64,000 nt of DNA from Gaetbulibacter saemankumensis DSM 17032 (GTDB taxonomy: Bacteria > Bacteroidota > Bacteroidia > Flavobacteriales > Flavobacteriaceae), in contig NZ_KE384430.1 in the NCBI RefSeq assembly GCF_000425645.1, positions 1,351,492 to 1,415,491 on the forward strand. The letters are read 5' to 3'. Under the pieces are notes generated by a model. The model saw only the letters and a program-made list of their open reading frames with translations, ran no database searches and had not been told where the DNA came from. The translations under genes were made by a program, and so were the position numbers. Of this stretch, positions 16,471 through 23,163 are shown piece after piece (within the stretch, counting starts at the first letter, position 1; each line of letters starts with the position of its first letter).

Positions 16471-17013
16471 TTATTTTTTCTTCAGATTAAAATCGAATTG
16501 TACATCAATGGTTTCGGCAATTTTTTTACTAACTATTTTCGGAATTTTTATATCAAATTCTGAAGCTTCTGTCTTGAAGTTCCCTGTCATGTTAATCATT
16601 TCACCATCTTTTTTTAAATCGACCGCTATGTTTTCAAACATTTTGGTCTTACCATGAAAGGTTAATTCCCCATTGATTTTAAAGGTCTTTTCATTATTTA
16701 ATTTATCTACCGAAAAATTGATTATTGTTCCTTTAAAAGAGGCCTTTGGAAATTTATCAGACTCGGCATAATTTTCATTAAAATGTTCTTCCATTAAGGC
16801 ATTTTTAAATCTAAAACCCTTAACTAATACCAAGGCAGCAAATTCTCCGTTTGCAGTATTCAAAATAGCGGTAGTTGAATTATTTTCGGCCTTAACCTCT
16901 TCGAAAGAGGGTACCGAAGCTTCAAAATTAACCTTGCCAGAACGGGTTAAATACTTTTCTTGGGAGTAGATATTAAGACTTAAAAAAGCAATAAAATATA
17001 GTAGGTGTTTCAT
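16471..17013 (-). CDS. YceI family periplasmic protein
   Basis: A 180-residue exported protein with a short signal peptide (MKHLLYFIAFLSLNIYSQ). The rest is a YceI-type lipocalin-like barrel: SGKVNFEASVPSFEEVKAEN, GFRFKNALMEEHFNENYAES, FPKASFKGTI and a GELTFHGKTK strand. Members bind isoprenoid-like lipids in the periplasm, and some are tied to respiration or stress. It is the last gene of a minus-strand run with two cytochrome c lipoproteins, a DUF5777 barrel and a cupredoxin. Its ligand is not predicted. Confidence 0.9.
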   Translation of the reverse strand: MKHLLYFIAFLSLNIYSQEKYLTRSGKVNFEASVPSFEEVKAENNSTTAILNTANGEFAALVLVKGFRFKNALMEEHFNENYAESDKFPKASFKGTIINFSVDKLNNEKTFKINGELTFHGKTKMFENIAVDLKKDGEMINMTGNFKTEASEFDIKIPKIVSKKIAETIDVQFDFNLKKK

Positions 17014-17061
17014 TTTATGAATTTTTTATTTAATTAGAAAATATGACTAGGATAGCCATGA

Positions 17062-17439
17062 TCAGTTTTCCAGTAGACCGTCGGTTTTCCATTGTTCAAA
17101 AGCTTGTTTCTGTGCTGTTGATAATTGACCTGAAGGAGGCATTTTGCCTGCCCCCGTTCTATTAATTCGATCTATAATTCCATCAATGTAATTTTTTGCT
17201 TGGCTGTAGGTCGTTAAAGACATGGGGGCATTTTGGGTAGGTGTACTACCGTGGCAAGAAATACAATTACTAGTTAAAATGCTTTTAATATCGGCATCAT
17301 AAGTAACTTTTTCATTAGGCTGTGGATCTGGATCAGGATTGGGGTTTGGAGTTCCAGAGTTATCATCGTCACTGCTGCTTGAACAGTTAAAAGCTAGTGC
17401 ACACACGGTAAATAGAAGGATAAACAGTTTCGTTTTCAT
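17062..17439 (-). CDS. mini cytochrome c lipoprotein (copy 2)
   Basis: A 125-residue lipoprotein with lipobox LAFNC, a Ser/Asp-rich linker and a PNPNPDPDPQPNE spacer. The haem motif is CISCH within NCISCHGSTPTQNAPM. GKMPPSGQLSTAQKQAFEQW holds the likely distal Met and the C-terminal helix of a class I mono-haem cytochrome. It should carry electrons at the periplasmic or outer-membrane surface. It is a diverged tandem copy of the gene at 17461 (both contain VTYDADIKSI). Covalent haem attachment needs the cytochrome c maturation system, which is not in this window. Confidence 0.87.
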   Translation of the reverse strand: MKTKLFILLFTVCALAFNCSSSSDDDNSGTPNPNPDPDPQPNEKVTYDADIKSILTSNCISCHGSTPTQNAPMSLTTYSQAKNYIDGIIDRINRTGAGKMPPSGQLSTAQKQAFEQWKTDGLLEN

Positions 17440-17460
17440 AGTGTTGTTGTTTTAAGTTAA

Positions 17461-17823
17461 TTAATTTTTTAATAGGCCATCTGTTTGCCATTTTTCGATG
17501 AGGTCAATAGTGTTTTGTGGTAATTTAGGGCCACCTTGTGGCATTATCCCTCCTGGACCATCACCATTAATTCTACCTATTAAGTTATTGTTTTCAACAG
17601 CAGATTTAACCTGGTTATATGTTGTTAAAGGTATACTAGCACCACTAGTTGCAGGATCGGAATGACAGCTTATACAATTGATATCGATGATGCTTTTAAT
17701 ATCAGCATCATAGGTTACAACCGCTGGTATTGGAGTTGGGTCTATTAAATCATCTTCGCTGTCGTTAGCACAGTTGAACAGTAAAATGGTAGTTATTACA
17801 ATAAATAAAAGTTTGAGTTTCAT
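17461..17823 (-). CDS. mini cytochrome c lipoprotein (copy 1)
   Basis: A 120-residue lipoprotein: lipobox LLFNC, acidic linker NDSEDDLIDPTP, then VTYDADIKSIIDINCISCHS with the CxxCH haem site. GGIMPQGGPKLPQNTIDLIE supplies the candidate axial Met and the last helix. It shares the opening VTYDADIKSI and the ending W-x-TDGLL with its neighbour at 17062, so the pair arose by tandem duplication. The 21-base gap and common direction argue for co-transcription. It lies directly after the DUF5777 barrel gene. Confidence 0.87.
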   Translation of the reverse strand: MKLKLLFIVITTILLFNCANDSEDDLIDPTPIPAVVTYDADIKSIIDINCISCHSDPATSGASIPLTTYNQVKSAVENNNLIGRINGDGPGGIMPQGGPKLPQNTIDLIEKWQTDGLLKN

Positions 17824-17834
17824 AGTATAGGGGT

Positions 17835-18683
17835 TTAAAATACACGACTTAAATTAAATCCGAAATAAATATCTCCATCGCTCCAATCTCCAGTACTTTG
17901 TCCGAGAAAAGAATTGGTATTCATGCCTTGTGCATTTGTGAAATGCATTTGAAAAACGTGGCCGCCGGTTTCAATATCAACCCCTATCGATAAGGGATTC
18001 CTGAAAGGAGAGGTGTCTGCTCGATTGAGATGCCAGCCATAGTCAATATTCAGAGACATACGCTTACTTAATTTATAACGACCTCCAAGTCCTAAGGCAA
18101 ACTGAGAGTTCTCTTGTTCGTTAATGGCTACGTAGTTATCATGGAAGAATGTAGGAGCTAGCTCTAAGGATAGCTTTGAATTAAATTTTCTTGATATTAG
18201 CAATTGTGCCGTATATCCTACACGGTGTTTAAATTCCAATAAAGGCAGATTGTCTTTTTCCAGAGCTGTGTTTATGAGCACGGAATTGTAACCAACTAAG
18301 GTTAAAGGGAACCCATTATTTTTTTGACTTATAAAACGGTATTTTGCTGATGCTTCATATATTTTTTGAAAGGAACTTCTTGAGATACCAATGTTAAATC
18401 CATCGGTAATACCAAAAATAAAATTCAATCGGGTTACAGCATCATCCAAACCAAAAAAGCTATCAAAACCATTCTTTAAGCTTCCAAAGCGGTGCGCTAC
18501 CACAAAGGTAAAATCTCCTTTTGCAACTAATTTAGTAGATTCGAAGTTAACAATTTTTAATCCTTTAAACGCAGCCTGAATTTCCTGCTGTTGCATAGAA
18601 TCGTTATCTATTTCAGCTAATAAATCTTCTTGAGCTTGTGCTAGCAAGGGAATACAAAAAAGAAAAATAAGTAGGTGTTTCAT
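17835..18683 (-). CDS. DUF5777 family outer-membrane beta-barrel protein
   Basis: A 282-residue protein with a signal peptide (MKHLLIFLFCIPLLAQAQ) and a body of alternating hydrophobic strands ending NIGWHLNR-like and YFGFNLSRVF, with a terminal Phe typical of outer-membrane barrels. AKGDFTFVVAHRFGSLKNGF is characteristic of DUF5777. It has no known substrate. It sits 11 bases upstream of the first cytochrome gene and downstream of the cupredoxin, which suggests that the barrel hosts or feeds this redox module. That role is inference. Confidence 0.85.
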   Translation of the reverse strand: MKHLLIFLFCIPLLAQAQEDLLAEIDNDSMQQQEIQAAFKGLKIVNFESTKLVAKGDFTFVVAHRFGSLKNGFDSFFGLDDAVTRLNFIFGITDGFNIGISRSSFQKIYEASAKYRFISQKNNGFPLTLVGYNSVLINTALEKDNLPLLEFKHRVGYTAQLLISRKFNSKLSLELAPTFFHDNYVAINEQENSQFALGLGGRYKLSKRMSLNIDYGWHLNRADTSPFRNPLSIGVDIETGGHVFQMHFTNAQGMNTNSFLGQSTGDWSDGDIYFGFNLSRVF

Positions 18684-18716
18684 ACATAAAGTAGTTTAGT
18701 AATTAAGTTTTAAAGT

Positions 18717-19286
18717 TTAATGCTTATAAAAGCGTTTGGTTATATCTGAATTGGACGTGCTTAGTTTCAATAAATACATCCCTGTGGTTAAATTAGAAAT
18801 ATTAATCTTATTACCCAAATACGGTTTATTAATAACCTCTTTGCCAAGAATATTGTAAATAGAAATCGCTTTTAAATTTACACCATTGGGTATGGTAAGT
18901 GTCAAAATATCTTCGGCAGGATTGGGAAATAAGGAGATGTTTTTTATTGCAAACTTTTCATTACTTAAGGCTTCTTCAACTGTGATGGTTCCTCCCATGT
19001 TAGAATGTACACCACAAACATAAGGATTAGTGCCTACCTGAGTGAATGTAAATATATAGGTGTTTCCATTTCCTGTAAGTATATCACTAGCAAATGCTTG
19101 TGTACTTCCGAATTTACTAATCACAGAATGTGGCAAATCGTCAGTCCAAGTCCATCTAACAGATTCTCCAACTTTAACAGTTCTATTCAGGTTAGAACCA
19201 ACTGATATGTCCCAATTAAGATCGTGGATGGTTTGTGATTGTGTTCCCCAAAAGGTTAATGCAAAAAGTAGTAGAAATGTTTTCAT
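18717..19286 (-). CDS. T9SS-sorted cupredoxin (plastocyanin/azurin-like)
   Basis: A 189-residue exported blue-copper protein. A signal peptide (MKTFLLLFALTFWGTQSQ) is followed by a cupredoxin domain with DLPHSVISKF for the first His ligand and YVCGVHSNMGG for Cys, His and Met of a type 1 copper site. From about residue 120 a T9SS type A sorting domain follows (ISLFPNPAEDILTLTI, GMYLLKL). It should be delivered across the outer membrane and kept at the cell surface as an electron carrier. The start is the ATG at 19284-19286, which gives a clean signal peptide; a start nine codons further up would overlap the previous gene. Confidence 0.92.
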   Translation of the reverse strand: MKTFLLLFALTFWGTQSQTIHDLNWDISVGSNLNRTVKVGESVRWTWTDDLPHSVISKFGSTQAFASDILTGNGNTYIFTFTQVGTNPYVCGVHSNMGGTITVEEALSNEKFAIKNISLFPNPAEDILTLTIPNGVNLKAISIYNILGKEVINKPYLGNKINISNLTTGMYLLKLSTSNSDITKRFYKH

Positions 19287-19302
19287 GCGGTAGTTGTTTA
19301 AA

Positions 19303-19692
19303 TTAATCTTCAATTACACTACACTGATCCAGTTTTACCTGTTCTAATAAATCGTCGTAACCAATACAACGTCCTTTAATTTTGACAATTGTATTTGTTT
19401 TTTGGGGAGGTTGAATGTCTTTTTTAAACTGACAAAAGACATTGTTATTTAATGTCATGTCCGACTGATTTAAGTCGGTTATAATACCCGAAACTTCAAT
19501 GGTTTTGTTAATATATTTAAGCTCTGATTGATCTGGGGAAAGTATAAATGCTTCACTAAACGCAGTAGCTTCAATCACAAAATCGGCAGATTCTGTTTCA
19601 ATATTTCTGTGATCCTGGTATACATAATTGTAACCAAAATAGAGTCCTAAAATGAATAAGGCAAGAATATATATATAATACCTTCTTTGCAT
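19303..19692 (-). CDS. membrane-anchored OB-fold protein (tRNA_anti-like)
   Basis: A 129-residue protein with one N-terminal helix (residues 5-24) and an outward domain. KYINKTIEVSGIITDLNQSD and NTIVKIKGRCIGYDDL match the OB-fold tRNA_anti-like family found in Bacteroidota. Two cysteines (VFCQFKK, GRCIGYDDL) and a third near the end (QCSVIED) are of unknown use. It is the first gene of the minus-strand run leading to the cupredoxin, DUF5777, cytochromes and YceI (17-base gap to the next gene). Its role in that group is not evident; binding of RNA is unlikely outside the membrane. Confidence 0.75.
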   Translation of the reverse strand: MQRRYYIYILALFILGLYFGYNYVYQDHRNIETESADFVIEATAFSEAFILSPDQSELKYINKTIEVSGIITDLNQSDMTLNNNVFCQFKKDIQPPQKTNTIVKIKGRCIGYDDLLEQVKLDQCSVIED

Positions 19693-19783
19693 TTTTCTAT
19701 TAAATATAGCGAAAAAAAAATAACATTCAAAAAAAATGGAATCTTACGTATCAACTGTCACTTTAAATTAAGATACATAATAG

Positions 19784-19834
19784 ATAAAGGCTTTTAAGAA
19801 TAATATTAATGTATACTAACTTAAAAGCCTTTAT
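19784..19834 (-). repeat. 15-bp inverted repeat, possible terminator
   Basis: ATAAAGGCTTTTAAG (19784-19798) is perfectly repeated in inverse at 19820-19834 with a 21-base spacer. It lies downstream of the DUF4382 gene on the minus strand. There is no clear T tract after either arm, so it could be a terminator without tail or an RNA processing signal. Confidence 0.55.
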
Positions 19835-19858
19835 AAGAGTTGTAAATTTATATAAATT

Positions 19859-20692
19859 TTATGGGGTAACTTTAGTTAAAACAATGGTTCCAGCTTCGGT
19901 TACTTCACCAACAGTTATATTTGTTTCTGCACTATACTCATTGTATCCTTCTCTTGTAATTTTTATTTTGTAGGTTCCTGCTGCCAGTCCTTGGAATAAA
20001 AAGTTACCGTTTACATCGGTTAGAGTATCTGTAACTTTAACCTCTTCGCTATTGTAAATTTCTACAATAACGTTTTCAAGTGCCGTTACAACTTCTTCAA
20101 TGTTTTCAACTACAATTCCGCTAACAGAACCAGAGTTTACTTCTGCATTAACTTTAATAACAGGTTTAAGGTTATACGAGCCTGTGCTACCAGATTCAAC
20201 GATAGATTCACTAACAATCCAGTCAAGAATGAAAGTATAGGTAAAACCGCCTTCCAATTCAGTATTTAGGTTTAGTTTTAATCCAGACTGCAGTGCGCTT
20301 GGAGTGTTTAAAGGAATCATGGTTTCATTTCCTTCTATTTTAAGGGTATTACCATCTCCTAAAACCAGTCTGATTTGTTTCATCATTCCAGATGGGATCA
20401 ATTGATCTGTTAATAAAAGACTATTACCTGCAATAAGTTCTGTTAAATCAACTTCAATAGGATAAGCTTCCGCAGCAGCGAAACTTTGCCAGCCATTTTC
20501 ATTGGAAGTGGTATTGTATTGAATATCTGTAATAACAACATTAACCTCCTCGTAATCGCCAGGAGCATCGACTAATTTTAATTGAACACGAGATGTGTTT
20601 TCTCCATCGTTGTCACTGCAACTTTGTAAAAATGTTAATGAAATGATTGAAATACCAATGAATAAGTAGGTCTTTAAATTTTTAAAATTCAT
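19859..20692 (-). CDS. DUF4382 lipoprotein with a carboxypeptidase-regulatory-like domain
   Basis: A 277-residue lipoprotein (lipobox FLQSC, residue 25, followed by SDNDGE). Residues 35-185 fit DUF4382: VQLKLVDAPGDYEEVNVVIT, then IEVDLTELIAGNSLLLTDQL and MMKQIRLVLGDGNTL. Residues about 190-277 form a CarboxypepD_reg-like beta-sandwich (SVSGIVVENIEEVVTALENV, NGNFLFQGLAAGTYKI). It should face outward from the cell envelope. No enzymatic residues are seen; binding or structural roles are possible. Alone in its transcription unit by spacing. Confidence 0.87.
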   Translation of the reverse strand: MNFKNLKTYLFIGISIISLTFLQSCSDNDGENTSRVQLKLVDAPGDYEEVNVVITDIQYNTTSNENGWQSFAAAEAYPIEVDLTELIAGNSLLLTDQLIPSGMMKQIRLVLGDGNTLKIEGNETMIPLNTPSALQSGLKLNLNTELEGGFTYTFILDWIVSESIVESGSTGSYNLKPVIKVNAEVNSGSVSGIVVENIEEVVTALENVIVEIYNSEEVKVTDTLTDVNGNFLFQGLAAGTYKIKITREGYNEYSAETNITVGEVTEAGTIVLTKVTP

Positions 20693-20833
20693 TTTTTTTA
20701 GATTTTGGGTTTATTTTAAATGCTATGCTAATATAACAAGTTACATCTTAAAATTCCTATCCCTAATTTTAAAAATATCAACAATACCTTAACTAAAAGA
20801 TTTGTGTTACGTGACCTTTTGGTTATTAATTAA

Positions 20834-21370
20834 CTACAGCTCAACCTTCACATTCTGTTCCTTCACAATATCGATGTAATCTTCTAACTTAAATTCTGAT
20901 GAATTATATTTTGTCGAGCGACGTTTAGCTTGTTGTTGGCGCTCAATACTTCTTGCAAACCGGCGGACACTATCGCGAGTTTTTAAAATAATTCCTGGTA
21001 CAGGTACATTTTTACCCTCGTCGTTTTTGGCCACCATAGTAAAATATGAGGAGTTGCAATGTTTGCGTTCGCCCGTTTGAATGTTTTCAGATTCTACCCG
21101 AACTCCAATTACCATTGAGGTTTTTCCAGTAAAATTAACAGATGCTTTTAATGTTAATAGTTCACCTACTTCTACCGGAATTAAAAAATCTACCTTATTC
21201 ACAGATGCTGTTACACAATAATTGTTTGAATGTTTCGAGGCGCAGGCAAATGCAATCTGATCCATTAAACTTAGTATATACCCTCCATGTATTTTACCAC
21301 TAAAATTTGAGTGTGATGGTAGCATAAGTTGGGTGATGGTTACTTGCGATTCTTCTATAGTTTTAAACAT
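20834..21370 (-). CDS. acyl-CoA thioesterase, hotdog fold
   Basis: A 178-residue cytoplasmic thioesterase of the YciA/BACH type. NFSGKIHGGYILSLMDQIAF holds the hotdog helix with the typical N/H-G-G pattern, and ASVNKVDFLIPVEVGELL is the second conserved block. The C-terminal 50 residues are charged (RRFARSIERQQQAKRRSTK). It would hydrolyse acyl-CoA to the free acid and CoA, adjusting fatty-acyl pools. The exact chain length preference cannot be read. It stands between the DUF4382 gene and rmuC with large gaps on both sides. The 233 bases from 21371 to 21603 show nothing recognisable. Confidence 0.9.
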   Translation of the reverse strand: MFKTIEESQVTITQLMLPSHSNFSGKIHGGYILSLMDQIAFACASKHSNNYCVTASVNKVDFLIPVEVGELLTLKASVNFTGKTSMVIGVRVESENIQTGERKHCNSSYFTMVAKNDEGKNVPVPGIILKTRDSVRRFARSIERQQQAKRRSTKYNSSEFKLEDYIDIVKEQNVKVEL

Positions 21371-21603
21371 TGGTAATAGTAATATTTAGTATGTTGTTGA
21401 TTTTAAATTCTGTTAGTTTATTCGAATATACTTATATATTTTTCAGTGGCATAAAGGCCATTTTGTTTTTAGGGAGTTTCTAAATTAACTGGCTTATAAA
21501 AAAGTAATTAATAATAAAGGCCAGCTGCCTTGAAAAAAATGTAATGGTTAAATAAACAGTACAGTTCTAATTTAGAAACAATTGTTGAAAGTGTTTTAAA
21601 GTA

Positions 21604-22983
21604 TTACTCTTCCTCGGCACGCTTTAAAAGCTTTTCATTTTGACTTTTAGTAGCTTTAGCTCCCAGTTTTTTTAGATTTTCAACACGTTTTACCAGATTA
21701 CCTTTACCGGTAAGTTTTACCATCGCACTTTCATACGACCTTTGAACGGTAGTGATTTGATTTCCAACTTTAATTAATTCCTCGGTAAGATTTACAAAAG
21801 AATCGTATAATCGTCCTGCTTGAGTGGCAATTTCAATAGCATTTTGTTGCTGTTTTTCATTTGTCCACATAGAGTCTACAGTTCTTAACGTAGCTAAAAG
21901 TGTGGAAGGCGTAACAATAACAATGTTTTTCTCGAAGGCTTTATTATAAATGCTGTTATCTTCATTTACAACCACGGCAAATGCAGGTTCAATAGGGATA
22001 AACATGAGCACGAAATCCGGCGAATCAATGTTATATAAATTCTGATAATTTTTCTCAGATAACTGATCGATATGTTTTTTAATAGAATTGATATGTGATT
22101 TTAAATACGTTGATTTTTCATCGTCGTCGGCGTTAACCATACGTTCGTAATCCACTAGAGAAACTTTCGAATCGATAATCATTTTTTTACTATCAGGCAG
22201 ATGTAAAACAACATCAGGCAGAACACGAGATCCATCGTCTCGGGTAAAACTTTGCTGAACAAAATACTCTCTGTCTTTAGCTAATCCCGACTTTTCTAAT
22301 ACGCGTTCCAATACCAATTCACCCCAGTTTCCTTGCATTTTACTATCGCCTTTAAGGGCTCTGGTTAGGTTGGTGGCTTCTTTGGTGATTTGCTGATTGA
22401 GTTCTTTTAAACCTTCTAATTGGGTTTTTAATGCCGAATGCATACTGATGCTTTCTTTTTGAGTAGTATCGACTTTTTCCTCGAAGGTTTTTATCTTTTC
22501 CTGTAACGGGTTTAAAATGTTTTTGATGTTTTCCTTATTCTGAAGCGTGAATTTTTCAGATTTCTCGTCTAATATTTTGTTAGCCAGATTTTCAAATTCT
22601 TTGGTGAATTTTTCCTGAAGCTTTTCGACTTCTGCTTTTTGCTCCTGATTTTTCTGTGTCAGATTTTCAAAATCGGCGTTTCTTCGCGCGAGTTCAGAAT
22701 TTAAAAACTCCTTTTCACGACGTATGTCTTCACGTTCCTTTTCAATTTTAGAAATGGTTTCTTTAAAGTTATCTGATTGCTGATTGAAATTTTCAGATTG
22801 TTTTCTTTGCTCCAATTCAGATAATTGTTTTAATTCCGTAATCTGTTGCTGTAAGTTGTTATTACGTTCTTCTAAGGTGCTTTTTTCGCCTTTAGATTTT
22901 AATTTGTTAATAAGCATCCCTACATAGGCGCCAATACCAGCCGAAAGGATAATGGCCAGAATAAGAATTAGGTTGTCGTTCAT
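21604..22983 (-). CDS. rmuC: DNA recombination protein RmuC
   Basis: A 459-residue protein with one N-terminal membrane helix (residues 4-22), a long coiled coil (about 25-200) rich in Glu, Lys and Gln, and the conserved RmuC core: GNWGELVLERVLEKSGLAKD, LPDVVLHLPDSKKMIIDSKV, FVLMFIPIEPAF and VTPSTLLATLRTVDSMW. The core is related to restriction-endonuclease-like nucleases (the DSK motif is seen). In E. coli RmuC limits DNA inversion at short inverted repeats. The membrane anchor is typical. It is monocistronic. Confidence 0.95.
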   Translation of the reverse strand: MNDNLILILAIILSAGIGAYVGMLINKLKSKGEKSTLEERNNNLQQQITELKQLSELEQRKQSENFNQQSDNFKETISKIEKEREDIRREKEFLNSELARRNADFENLTQKNQEQKAEVEKLQEKFTKEFENLANKILDEKSEKFTLQNKENIKNILNPLQEKIKTFEEKVDTTQKESISMHSALKTQLEGLKELNQQITKEATNLTRALKGDSKMQGNWGELVLERVLEKSGLAKDREYFVQQSFTRDDGSRVLPDVVLHLPDSKKMIIDSKVSLVDYERMVNADDDEKSTYLKSHINSIKKHIDQLSEKNYQNLYNIDSPDFVLMFIPIEPAFAVVVNEDNSIYNKAFEKNIVIVTPSTLLATLRTVDSMWTNEKQQQNAIEIATQAGRLYDSFVNLTEELIKVGNQITTVQRSYESAMVKLTGKGNLVKRVENLKKLGAKATKSQNEKLLKRAEEE

Positions 22984-23163
22984 GTTATTTATTCAATTTG
23001 GGTAAAAATAGTAAATTCTGGCTTTTAGAGTTTGGTATTCCGTAGTCTTTACATTTCTTTACTAAATGTTTATATCTTATGGGTTGTTTAGAAATGACTT
23101 TTGAAGCAATGATTTTGTAAGATAAATTATGTTTTTGAGATTTTAATTGAGACTTTATTGGAA

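Noticed and set aside
20693-21603. Mobile-element remnants in the gaps around the thioesterase
   Set aside because: No terminal inverted repeats, target duplications or transposase fragments are visible.
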